Assembly: GCF_003589595.1 (NCBI RefSeq)
Contig: NW_020653945.1
Location: forward strand, 4,267,618-4,331,617
Reading direction: 5' to 3'
From: Hyposmocoma kahamanoa
Taxonomy: Eukaryota; Arthropoda; Insecta; Lepidoptera; Cosmopterigidae
Length of the DNA: 64,000 bases
The notes beneath the pieces are model-generated. The model saw nothing but the letters and a program-made list of their open reading frames with translations. It searched no databases and was not told the DNA's origin. Within the stretch, counting starts at the first letter, position 1, and the number at the start of each line of letters is the position of its first letter. The position numbers were made by a program, and so were the translations under genes. Positions 46,925-56,296 of this stretch are shown piece after piece.

Positions 46925-48129
46925 CTTTTTGACCTGGTAATTAATACACTAATCCTTTTTTTAAATTTTAAAAGACTCAATGTTTATGATAACGGTAAAA
47001 GTAATATGGGCTTCGAAGATGTGGTCGGGTACGCCACACCCTCGCCCAAAATGATTTTGTTTCGGCATACTGTCTTAATTTAGTTTAGGCACTCGCTTTG
47101 GAGTATTTCATTAATATTATGCTCCGTTCAAATGAAAATAAAGCGGTAAACTTCACCCCTTGATTAATTTCAACGTGTTAAGATCACATTTTCTCATTAG
47201 ATAAAACTGTACGTGATCATTTTAACTTTGAAATTATACACAAATATATCACTGTATAATAAAATATAATACTAATATTGTTATAACCTTCGATCGATAA
47301 TAAGTATATATAAGAAATTCAATAAAGGAAGTGATTCCCTAAATAATATTAAAGAAAAGAAAAAGTAAAAATTTAGTTGTTTCTTCGTTGGATAGATAAA
47401 CTTTTGGTCACAGGAGGTTTCAGAGTTGCAAACTGAAATAACTTGGCGAAGATTTTTATATATATGCCCAAAACTAAAGATAAAGTTAAACTGAAATAAT
47501 TTTTATCTCATAGGTAAGCAAATGACACTTGAAATCGTCGTATTGATTAAAATCTACCGCTCATTCCTAAGGTAAATTCCCCGGATAAGAATAAGCAAGA
47601 TACTCTTAGGGTTGGTCTTTGTAAATATAATATTTGAATTTATCATTTACAACATTTTTTTTTATATTATAATACCTGCAACCGCCAAACGGTTCACTAC
47701 CACAGATTTTTGTCATCGACGTACGCAGAATCAGTATAATAATAACCTTTAGAATAAAGTTTTTATTTCACTATAGTTTTAAACCTCGTAAATTTTAAAT
47801 ATCACCCGGAAAGTTATTATAGAAATACTGTCAAGAACAGCTAGTTTATTTTTATTCCTCGTATATGTTATGTCTGTCACTATTTTTCTTAAACAAAATT
47901 CAAACAGAGATTCAAGCTTTGCACCGCAAGTCACAAAGCTGTAGCACTGGCTGAGTTTGGCGTATTTTTTGCCTTGGCTTTTTGAGGCTCTCGGCAGCGT
48001 TGACCGCGTCGACGTTTGAGGTGTCCATAGCGTCCACACAGGTAGTATGTTATTATGTTTGCCCAGTTCCCATGGAGAAGTATAAACGTGATTATAATAT
48101 TAGATTTTGTAATTAAGTACGATTCATGT
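46925..48129. other. no gene seen
   Basis: Mostly AT-rich. 47930-48040 is GC-richer, with minus-strand frames rich in Arg/Lys, no domain. Confidence 0.4.
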
Positions 48130-48137
48130 ATGTAAAC

Positions 48138-48714
48138 CATAGGTTCCCAAACTTCTTAGCTCACCGCCTTCTTAGGCTAGATAAAAACTTTCAACGCAAA
48201 CCGCCACAAAAAAATTATTTAACTTAACACAAAAATCACAAGGAAAGAAAATTATACATCGTCGGGGATAGTGCAAATTGTAGCATTGGTAAACGGTGCG
48301 TATTTGCACCAAACCAAATGTCACAGGGGAGAGATTTAACGTTATTATTTTGTTATTTCAATGGTTACGACTTTCAATTTTGCACAGTAAGCATTAATTT
48401 GTGTTGTCTACGGACTGATATATACGAATAGATTCGCGTAAATCACGCTAATTTGGTTGCCACGGCATTTACGCGGTTTTGATTTGGCCACTAAATTACC
48501 GAAATGGAGACTCATAATCAAATGCTAGTTACGCGACTATCCCCGACGATATAATATGTAGTGTAGTTTATAAAGATAATTCAGTTTTTTTTACAAATGC
48601 CGTAGCATCGTGGATAGCATCAGCGCCCCCAATTGCTTCCGAGGCCCCTACCGCCCCATTAGGACTCTTCAGCGCCCACTGGGGACCGGTTGAGACCATT
48701 TTGGGAAACTATGA
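48138..48714. mobile_element. hAT-like MITE with 8-bp target duplication
   Basis: Ends CATAGGTTCCCAAA and TTTGGGAAACTATGA are inverted repeats, flanked on both sides by ATGTAAAC (48130-48137 and 48715-48722), the 8-bp duplication typical of hAT. About 284 bp long without the 293-bp second MITE nested in it. Related to 51351-51641 (shared AGGACTCTTCAGCGCCCAC and TATGTAGTGTAGTTTAT). Confidence 0.8.
48258..48550. mobile_element. MITE nested in the hAT-like MITE
   Basis: Inverted ends ATCGTCGGGGATAG and CTATCCCCGACGAT. Its absence from the related copy at 51351-51641 shows it inserted later. No coding capacity. The superfamily is not clear. Confidence 0.8.
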
Positions 48715-48745
48715 ATGTAAACACTGATATACTACCTTTGTAGCA

Positions 48746-48949
48746 TTAAATCTGTGGCGTGTATGTAATCTCAGTTTTCTTCTCCTTGACTTGCCTGAGA
48801 GCCCTGATGATGTCTTTGTCGAGGTTTATCATTTTTTGATGCTTCAACATTTTTTTACATATCAGGAATTGTTTCAAAGACATAGTGATTCTCGGTGGAA
48901 ACATTCTGAACTTCTCCGCAAAAATGTGCGTACGCAAACAATTTTCCAA
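48746..48949 (-). CDS. small open frame of doubtful status
   Basis: A minus-strand frame open from about 49000 and ending at 48746 with KDIIRALRQVKEKKTEITYT. It lies just downstream of cysteine-rich gene B and is Lys-rich and amphipathic. The opposite strand is also open here. No splice site or homologue is recognised. It may be a decayed exon or chance. Confidence 0.12.
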   Translation of the reverse strand: MENCLRTHIFAEKFRMFPPRITMSLKQFLICKKMLKHQKMINLDKDIIRALRQVKEKKTEITYTPQI

Positions 48950-49206
48950 ATCAGTAAAGAGGGTGATAAAAAGATGGGACGACGATGTGTGAGGTCATCG
49001 TAGGCACAGAGCATTTGAGATTCTTTAATTTTGAAGTACTTTATGAATATTGATCAGGTGCTAATGAATGAGTAAGACCAGATAAAATGTAAATACAAAG
49101 TTTATTAATAAGTAATAAGCCTAAATACACCCACAAAAAAGAGAACAGGCAAATTTGTATAATATATATATATTGCTGCTACACACACATTAACTACTAT
49201 AATAAT

Positions 49207-49375
49207 AAATACTCGATTTTTCAAACAAAACAATGTTTCAGGTCCTTTACAGGGGACATAGTCACTGGCTGGCTGAGATGGTAAAGTCGTCAACCAGTTA
49301 AATATGTCTAATATTAATGTAAACCACTTGGTTTGTTTGAAAAAACTAAGATACGCAATTTCGATCCGAAGAATT
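49207..49375. mobile_element. Penelope-like tails in inverted arrangement
   Basis: 49207-49320 matches the tail on the minus strand (CCTGTAAAGGACCTGAAACAT in reverse, plus ATTAATATTAGACAT and AACTGGTTGA). Directly after it, 49322-49375 is a plus-strand terminal fragment (GTTTGTTTGAAAAAACTAAG, then GATCCGAAGAATT). Confidence 0.6.
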
Positions 49376-49451
49376 GTTCAATTTCCAATACCAATCATAA
49401 ATTTGAAATCATTGGTGTAGTCGGTGAAAAGAAAGAAATTACCTGTGTACT

Positions 49452-49715
49452 TTAAAAACGCAATGACGGCAATGAACAATCATTAAAATCGCTGAAATAA
49501 GTAGGATTCATTTCTAAAACCACTGTCGGATACTTGACTTCAGGGAAATGGAAGAGCGATCCCCTGGACTGACATTCACTTTGTTCTCTGACTAGTTCCA
49601 GGCAGGAACACAATGGAGACTGTTGTACATGGACTTCGCACGGTCTCGAAACTTCACGGAAACAGGACGTTAATGGCTTGGAACAGGGTGTGCAACATGC
49701 CATTGTTGAATTTAA
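49452..49715 (-). CDS. 3' exon of small cysteine-rich protein B (paralogue of 50901-51248)
   Basis: Reads on the minus strand from a 3' splice site (tctcattatccacag) at 49715: L-N-S-T-M-A-C-C-T-P-C..., 87 codons and a stop. Nine Cys occur, mostly in the first half (MACCTPCSKPL, PLCSCLE). The tail FHFPEVKYPTVVLEMNPTYF is clearly related to IYYPEVEYPSSIIEI..PFYF of the neighbour. The exon-start pattern x-x-S-T-x-x-CC is also shared in the same phase 0, so the ATG at 49703 may be an internal codon rather than the start; an upstream first exon is expected but not identified. I do not recognise the family. Cys-rich sperm or structural proteins are one possibility. Confidence 0.6.
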   Translation of the reverse strand, partial: LNSTMACCTPCSKPLTSCFREVSRPCEVHVQQSPLCSCLELVREQSECQSRGSLFHFPEVKYPTVVLEMNPTYFSDFNDCSLPSLRF

Positions 49716-49917
49716 CTGTGGATAATGAGATATTTGTTATAAGTTAGAGTAATGTAATAAGGACTTTTTGGGCGCTTTCAAATTAGACGGCTGTAGAAGA
49801 TAAATAAAAGATTCAGTAATTTTTAGTTGACTAATTGTGATTGCAAAGTGGGGTGCGCGTATAACGACAGTGGCGCTGTAATTGCGTTTCTAAATATTGT
49901 ATGAAAATGGGCAAAAT

Positions 49918-50410
49918 GGCGCTAATGCAGTGCTTCTAGAAGCGTCTAATTTGTAGGAACCCTTACCAACAATTCAGAGTCGAAGGGACAATATTAATGA
50001 AATGAAAATAAAATATTTATTAACATTCATATTCACAGCTCCAAATGGCCTTATAACTAATATATGAAACTCAATAGTAAAGAGTTTAAAAAAAAATAAT
50101 TTTAGTCATTGACCTACAAATTTTAGTATTATTTTTTTATAATGCCAAGTAACGGGACGAACGAATCGTGCACTTGGTGGTAAGCGACACGCCTGTCCAT
50201 AACGGTTGCAGTGCCATTCAGAGCTTTAGATGATAAAGATCTAAGGGGCACTGGCACTGCGCCGCCCATTGACAAGTCCCATGTGCCTGTAATTTCACCA
50301 GCACCCGGATCCTTCAAAACCGGGAAGTAATGCTTACATTACTGCTTGGCATAGGTAAGGTGCACTTCCCTGGACAAACTCTTTCACGAGGCCATCTACT
50401 GCTACTAAAA
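49918..50410 (-). repeat. composite repeat: flank plus family-1 retroposon
   Basis: CAGTGCTTCTAGAAGCGTCT, GGAACCCTTACCAACAATTC and CAATATTAATGAAATGAAAA, then family 1 from 50131 (CCAAGTAACGGGACGAACGA) to about 50408. Second copy of the 46455-46882 composite, lying between the two cysteine-rich genes. Confidence 0.65.
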
Positions 50411-50416
50411 TATTAT

Positions 50417-50577
50417 AGATAATGAAACTATTTTTCCGGATTTAAATCGCGTATATTTTGCGTCACAGTTGAGCCAACCACGACCATGGGACCTGTAAAG
50501 GGCCCGAAGCGTTGGTTGTTTGAAAAAACAAATAAATATACGCGATTTAAATCTGGAAAAATAGTTTCATTTCCTAT
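50417..50577 (+). mobile_element. Penelope-like tail flanked by inverted terminal fragment
   Basis: The plus-strand copy (CACGACCATGGGACCTGTAAA, GGGCCCGAAGCGTTGG, GTTTGAAAAAACAAAT, TCTGGAAAAATAGTTTCATT) is preceded at 50420-50456 by the inverse of its own last ~37 bases (AATGAAACTATTTTTCCGGA...). The pair forms an almost perfect inverted repeat. Confidence 0.75.
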
Positions 50578-50851
50578 GTGTAACAATTGCGAAAACCTAA
50601 GAAATCGATATATTATAGATAGTTAAATCATAAATTAGGTTACACATTGCAACTTACTTATGGTCCAATGTATGACAGGATGTTTATCGTTTTGACAAAG
50701 GTACAATTACCAGCGGACCCCGCACTAAGCTCCATAGGTTTGCCTAGTGAGCCTCTTATGATACTCACTATTTCTATTTTTTGACGTTGAATTAACCTGA
50801 TAATTAAAGGTGCTATTGGTGTTGAATGAAACAAAATATTATTAAGTATAC

Positions 50852-50857
50852 TTTATT
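50852..50857 (-). terminator. polyadenylation signal of cysteine-rich gene A
   Basis: AATAAA on the minus strand (seen as TTTATT), about 44 bases downstream of the stop at 50901. Position and sequence are canonical and support the ORF as a real 3' exon. Confidence 0.5.
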
Positions 50858-50900
50858 CGCGTATAATTTGTAAACAAATATTTCTGTTTCTTATAAAGCT

Positions 50901-51248
50901 TTAATAAGACCAACAGTTACTAAAATAAAACGGTGTCAATATCTCTATGATAGAGCTAGGGTATTCGACTTCCGGGTAATAAATGAAATATTTATCGCTG
51001 CAGCGGCATCCCTTCTTCTTCTTGCAGGAACAAGGCATGTCTTCGCAAGTGTTGCAAGGATTTGAAACCGGTTTTCCACAGGAGCCATCACAGGAGTTGG
51101 TTACACCACAGCAAAGTATGAGGCTGCTTGGTATATTGCAAGAATTGCAACCACAAGATACAATGCCTGCTGGTGTCTCTGGACATCCACATGTCTGAAG
51201 CACGCAAGAATCTTGTCGATTGCAGCATTTGGATAAAGTTGATTGGAA
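50901..51248 (-). CDS. 3' exon of small cysteine-rich protein A
   Basis: Minus strand; starts at a 3' splice site with a branch-point-like TGCTAAC (atcttctgctaacaatttgcag) and runs 115 codons to a stop. It begins FQSTLSKCC; there is no in-frame ATG near the start, so the first exon lies upstream. About 19 of 115 residues are Cys, in C-x-C, C-C and C-x2-C spacings (SCGCNSCN, LILCCGV, CNTCEDMPCSCKKKKGCRC), and the Cys-rich part ends at about residue 84. The last 30 residues are aromatic and hydrophobic (IYYPEVEYPSSIIEI). The intron boundary, phase and tail match the gene at 49452. No transmembrane segment is obvious. The role is unknown; zinc binding or disulphide cross-linking would both fit the composition. 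Confidence 0.68.
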   Translation of the reverse strand, partial: FQSTLSKCCNRQDSCVLQTCGCPETPAGIVSCGCNSCNIPSSLILCCGVTNSCDGSCGKPVSNPCNTCEDMPCSCKKKKGCRCSDKYFIYYPEVEYPSSIIEILTPFYFSNCWSY

Positions 51249-51277
51249 CTGCAAATTGTTAGCAGAAGATACAGTTA

Positions 51278-51710
51278 AATGTCATCATCATCAACCCGTT
51301 TATACGTCCCACTGCTGGGCAGGGGTTTCCGCTTAGTTGAGGGCTTAGGCCATAGGTTTCCAAATTTTTTGGCTGACCGCCCACTTAGGCAAGATTAAAA
51401 TATTTCAATGCCCTCAAAAATTTATTGAAAACACGTATTTCTTTATAGTAACTTATCACAAAAATATGACAAGGAGAAAAACTGAGATAATATGTCATTT
51501 TTTCTCCTTATATGTAGTGTAGTTTATGGTTTTTTTTCAAAGGCGTTAGCTCTTCCTGGACAGCATCAATTGCTTCTGAAGTCCTCCTAGGACTCTTCAG
51601 CGCCCACCGGGGGTCGGTTGGGACCACTTTGAGAAACTATGGTTTAGGTTAGGTTAGCCCTGCCACTCTGGCCTAACGCAGGTTGTTTCGACGTGCAAGT
51701 TTCATAAAGT
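51278..51710 (-). repeat. SINE tail split by a hAT-like MITE
   Basis: 51278-51350 (CATCATCATCAACCCGTTTA, CGTCCCACTGCTGGGCAGGG) and 51655-51690 (GCCACTCTGGCCTAACGCAG) are the two halves of one SINE body; 51351-51641 lies between. It abuts the first identified exon of cysteine-rich gene A. Confidence 0.65.
51351..51641. mobile_element. hAT-like MITE, uninterrupted copy, inserted in a SINE tail
   Basis: Starts CATAGGTTTCCAAA, ends GAGAAACTATGG. Flanks GCTTAGGC and GTTTAGGT resemble a decayed 8-bp duplication. On either side is the split SINE body (GAGGGCTTAGGC before; GCCACTCTGGCCTAACGCAG after). Confidence 0.7.
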
Positions 51711-52424
51711 TCATTGCTCATTTTATAAGTTGTTGTTTTTTATTTCATATTTTAATTTTCTGATTGATTGTTTGTTCTTTTTGACTCATAATAATTTTAT
51801 ATACTTGTCACCTGACCTTTTTTTATTGTTAATTATTTTTTTATTTTTATTGTGTACGGTTAATTACCTACCGGTTAATTACCTACATTATAAAAATGTG
51901 TATGCTGCAATATTGGCTTACGCGTGTCATGTGCCGCGTTATTCCAATCAGTGCGCATCGGATACTCGAGTCGATCATCATTATATCATTATCAATGTGT
52001 CATTTGTCTTATCATATATATCATTCATCAATTATTATTTAGTGTAGGCTCACCTTACATTTTGGTCCTTCGAGCCGGATATGAACAAGCGACCTATGGA
52101 TAAGGTACAGCAACAGATTACAGGTCAAAATTTACACTAACAAAACTATTCTACATTGATGAATCCAATTATACACAACACTTTAGTAAAAACAGTGGAC
52201 ATTTGATACCTAGAAGAAATTATTTAAAAGAGAATAGGTAAAAGATATAAAAAAAAACATAAAGCTTACGTAAACAAATTAAGGTGGTGATTGTAATTGA
52301 TGATTGATGGTGGTTATAATTCATTTGACTGTATTTTAATTAATTTGTATGATTAAATTTAAATCCATGACATTGAAACACAATTATGTATATTGTTAAT
52401 GAATAAATGATTGATTTGACTTGA

Positions 52425-52575
52425 ATTGAATCATCACCACGTTTTCCTTCACCAAAAAGGTCATGGTAAATTTCAAATTAAATTTCGCTCACGTAAAATT
52501 CACCCGGATTCGAACTCACGGCCTCTGCTTGAGAAGCGGCAGGTCCAATCAATAGGCTAACACGGCAGTTAAATA
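52425..52575 (-). repeat. SINE, 5' half (family of 3045-3330)
   Basis: CACCACGTTTTCCTTCACCA, CGGATTCGAACTCACGGCCT (B box in reverse), GCTTGAGAAGCGGCAGG, CCAATCAATAGGCTAACACG. Confidence 0.75.
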
Positions 52576-52594
52576 TATTAAGAGTCCATACTAC

Positions 52595-53525
52595 CTAAGC
52601 TCGAATTAAATTTTTTCCCGTACTAATACGGTTCAAAGTATTGACATTGAGGGACATTGGATTTATTTCAGAATTTATTTATTTACAAACGAGATTAAAG
52701 CTATTTCATAAATGTATATCGAATAGTATACGTGTTTTATTCTTCTTCTTTTTCTTTATCGTATCGATAGCATACATTGTACTTAATGATACTAGTATTG
52801 TGGCCCAGAACTCAGCCACGCCGACCGCGTCGCTAGTAACTGCCATTAAATCCTCAAGCGTGCAGGTGTTAGGGCACGCAGGGCACGACATGAGGTGGGC
52901 CATCGTTTGAGTCGCACCGCACAAGAAGTCCAGGTTAGAACCATCCGAAAATCCCCACCCGAACAAATTGTCCTTGCTCCGACTAACCTGAGTTCTAAGC
53001 ATATTCAAAGACGTCCAGATCGGCCATGGCAATTCAAGTCCAGGGGGTAGACTCTCAGAAGGCGGGACAAACGTAGATGGTACTCTTTCTCACCAAAGGT
53101 TGCACCACGCCTGAGTCGGCTCAAAGCTGAGGATCGATGCATTTGATAAAACTTTTCCGACTCCTCAGTCTCTGTTGCACTGTGAATTGATAGTGCATAG
53201 GGTGCCGAGTGTCGATGGCTATTTTTGCTCTTTCACAAGATGCAGCTACATTTCTACGGATGTTACGTGTTCTATTTTAGTTCAGTTGTATTAAAAATTC
53301 ATTGGTACGTCTACGGTTTTCTTGTAAAATTTCGAGGTAAATTTGTGTTTTTACTACCGTGAAAATTTTTTGGAATTTTGTTTTCACTGCGTATACTAAT
53401 CAGTGCATATCCTCAATTTTACTGTATATTTTCTCCAAAGTGATTTATTGAACACTTTCACTACTACGCGAAATCAACCAAAGCCATTTGAGGTTGTGTC
53501 GATTCTTAAAGGCATAATAAGTAGT
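52595..53525 (+). repeat. dispersed repeat, copy with LINE inserted
   Basis: Homologous to 12150-12545 on both sides of the 52741-53264 LINE (TTTATTTCAGAATTTATT before; GTTTTCTTGTAAAATTTCGA and GAAATCAACCAAAGCCATTT after). Confidence 0.7.
52741..53264 (-). mobile_element. 5'-truncated R1/Jockey-like LINE with target duplication
   Basis: 524 bp inserted in an older repeat (52595-53525). Flanked by ACGTGTTTTAT (52730-52740) and ACGTGTTCTAT (53265-53275), an 11-bp target duplication with one mismatch. The A-rich 3' tail is at 52741-52760 (read on the minus strand as AAAGAAAAAGAAGAA). Coding: RRNVAASCERAKIAID..., one stop, then PWPIWTSLNMLRTQVSRSKD, FLCGATQTMAHLMSCPACPN and TCTLEDL, the Cys-His-Cys block at the end of R1-like ORF2. 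Confidence 0.85.
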
Positions 53526-53945
53526 ACGTAGAAATAAGCTCAAAACAATTGTAGTAATATGTATTTGCCTTAGCCGCTTACTTGCACATTTTTCTTATTT
53601 GTGGTTCAATTCTAAGAACTACTGTCACAAATATCACAATATGAAGTCATAAAGTGAATCTTGTAAGGAACGCAAGCAGTAACCGCTTAACGCCCGCCAG
53701 GAACGTTGAAGCAATAAACATTTTATTATATTATCAATTCACAACAGGCAGGCGTTTTTGGGATAGATAAAATATGTAGTAATAACGAAAATAGACCTAA
53801 ACGTAGGTGCTGAAATTCAGAAGTAGCTATTCGGGACATGATTCCGTCAGAATGAAGGTAATATTGTTTTTCACGTGTTTTCTTTGAATGATAGCTATCA
53901 TTTCTTCGTAAAACTGAGTCAGCGGAGAATTGGTTATGTTCGTAA

Positions 53946-54082
53946 GGCTCAATTTATATTGCGACGGAATGGAATGGAAGCGAATTTTTGTGCGGATGCT
54001 GGAGAATTCTCGCGCATTCCGCGGAAGATTTTTTTTACAAAAATTCTCTGTAATTCCGTTCCGCCGCAATATAAATTGAGCC
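53946..54082. mobile_element. PIF/Harbinger-like MITE
   Basis: 137 bp, ends GGCTCAATTTATATTGCGAC and its near-perfect inverse, arms of about 45 bp, flanked by TAA at 53943-53945 and 54083-54085. A 3-bp TWA duplication is the PIF/Harbinger hallmark. Confidence 0.8.
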
Positions 54083-54282
54083 TAAGTATAAACTTATAAA
54101 AGTAGGATACGCTCTGAACATTTAATAATTTACTTACTTCAACGATATAAAAAATAAACTGTAATTTTTTTAAATGTTAAATTTTAATGAGAATCTTTTA
54201 ACACCATTTTGAACTTTTTAAATCTCCGTCGAATATCATTCTATTAGATAAATACAAAAAATGTATGTGTGCAGTTTAATTC

Positions 54283-54516
54283 TTAACCGACTTTCTCAAT
54301 TCGTCTGTATTTTTTTTCCATGTCGCGACTACTCCGACAATCGTGAACCGAGTTCGATATTGTTTTTTGTTCGAAAGGAGGTACCTTAGTTGTGGTGCTA
54401 TTCAAATTTGAAGTAAATATCGTGTTAAGTGTTAAAGTTAAAGTGTTATCGTGTAACATACGTACAAAAAAACATGCAGTCAATTTGCGAACCTCCATTT
54501 TTTTGAAGCCGGTTAA
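54283..54516. repeat. dispersed repeat with short inverted ends
   Basis: Ends TTAACCGACTT and AAGCCGGTTAA. Internal CGAAAGGAGGTACCTTAG and TTCAAATTTGAAG are shared with 55489-55920 and 62787-63012. A very common lepidopteran repeat; class unclear. Confidence 0.6.
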
Positions 54517-55008
54517 AATCTAGTTTCGTTACCTGGACGCCAGGTCTGTATAATGAAGTGATAATGAATTTCCACCATAAAATAATTTTATTCTCCTAAG
54601 TCAAAGAAGAACGTAAATGAATACAAAACGCAATTATGAATCCATACTTAACTACTCGTAGAATATACAAATAACATAAGAAATATCTTAATATTTATTA
54701 ATTTTCCAATTAAATTTTGAGCCAACTTAATGCAAGACGCTTTAAAGAGTATAATATCATAGCTTTAAAGCGTCCAGGACGATTAAAGGGTTTAAAAGTT
54801 GAAATTATCTCAGCATAAATCTTACATCGAAGGGAAACATCTTAAAAAACTGTATAGAGGAAAAAATGTATAAAATTATTTGATATGACAATATTTCATA
54901 TCGAATTTTGAGCTCACTTTCGATCAATGTAGTTATCCGAAAACTGTTTTGGAGGAGAACTCACTCTTGCTTAGAACTTGGTTAGTTAATATGTACTTTT
55001 TTGCTGGT

Positions 55009-55100
55009 GAAATTATAGGCACATGGAACTTATCAACTTATGTCTCAGGATGATGGGCGCCGTGTTAGTGCCTCTTAGATCTTTGCAATTTAAAGCTCCT
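55009..55100 (+). repeat. family-1 retroposon, middle fragment
   Basis: GTGAAATTATAGGCACATGG, TTATGTCTCAGGATGATGGG, GATCTTTGCAATTTAAAGCT. Confidence 0.65.
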
Positions 55101-55488
55101 CCGGTGAACCGCCTTAAATCTTAATATTAAACAGGTTTCGAGCTAAAAGAAATCGATGGGCTGTTATTTCCGGAGGGTTAGGGTGGTAAGATCCGATCGG
55201 AATGTTACATGTAGAATGCCCACAGCTATGCTGAAGACGTAAACAGCTTAGTTGAAATAGGCTTGTAACATTTTATACAGGGTATCCGGTAAAGAATGGA
55301 TAAGCCTGAAATGCCTTACAGCAGTGCTGAGAGAACTGTTCCAAAAAAAAATATAAAGAAAAATACATCCCAAGTAGTATATAGTATATGTAGGTACTAG
55401 ATTTTTTTCTTTAAATTTAATTATTTTCACTTTTTTTACGTTTTTGTAAATCACGACTACAAGTGAATCAATTCTTTCAGGTTTTTTA

Positions 55489-55920
55489 CCCGACTTTAAA
55501 AAAGGTGGAGGTTCTCCATTCGACTGTATGTTTGTTTTGTATGTATGTTACGCGATAACTCCGGTATGTGTGAACCGATTTTCATGATTCTTTTTTGTTG
55601 GAAAGAGAGTACCTCCATAGTGGTCCCATTTAATTTTGAAGGAAATCATCCACCTCTAAGGGTGGCTGTTCACGCATGAAGATTCATTTTTATAAATAGA
55701 GCCTAAATTTTATTATAAAAGCAATTATTTTAATGGTTGATTTTGCTATTCTCCAATTCAAGGCGTTTTTCTCTTTCAATATACTTTGAGTAGTGAGAAC
55801 CGATTTTGTATTATCTCCTGTGTCAAGTCCCGTATAGTGGCGAACTAGGAGATGAATCCGGGTTTGCGCACTTTCCGGTATATTGCACGTACTTTTGAGG
55901 TAGGTTTTTTTAGTACCCTG
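55489..55920 (+). repeat. dispersed repeat (same family as 54283-54516)
   Basis: CCGACTTTAAAAAAGGTGGA, TTACGCGATAACTCCGG, TTTTTTGTTGGAAAGAGAGT, GGCGAACTAGGAGATGAATC, GAGGTAGGTTTTTTTAG. Confidence 0.6.
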
Positions 55921-56135
55921 TACTGAGATGATTGGTGTCGTAATATTCTACATTAACTGTGCTAATACATATGCAGTGAATAGTTATGATTAACTATTTT
56001 GCACTGATATTTTTTTTAAGTTTTAATTTATTTTTCAGTGCAGATTTTGTTTTTGTAACAAATGTTAAGCGTCTTTGATATAAAAAAAATGTATAATATG
56101 GTATTTTATAACTCTTCTATTAGGGGTTAAAGTAT

Positions 56136-56235
56136 NNNNNNNNNNNNNNNNNNNNNNNNNNNNNNNNNNNNNNNNNNNNNNNNNNNNNNNNNNNNNNNNN
56201 NNNNNNNNNNNNNNNNNNNNNNNNNNNNNNNNNNN
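56136..56235. other. assembly gap (100 N)
   Basis: A run of exactly 100 N inside the left end of the mariner element, between its TIR tip and 5' UTR. The round length suggests a gap of unknown true size. Confidence 1.
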
Positions 56236-56296
56236 AATTTGAAACATTTGAATATCGACTTTCAATTGTTTTTGTTATTCAATTTAGACAAGAAAG

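Noticed and set aside
52706..53032. Cysteine-rich host protein
   Set aside because: The C-G-A-T-Q-T-M-A-H...CPAC block is the C-terminal knuckle of an R1/Jockey-like LINE, and target duplications flank the piece.
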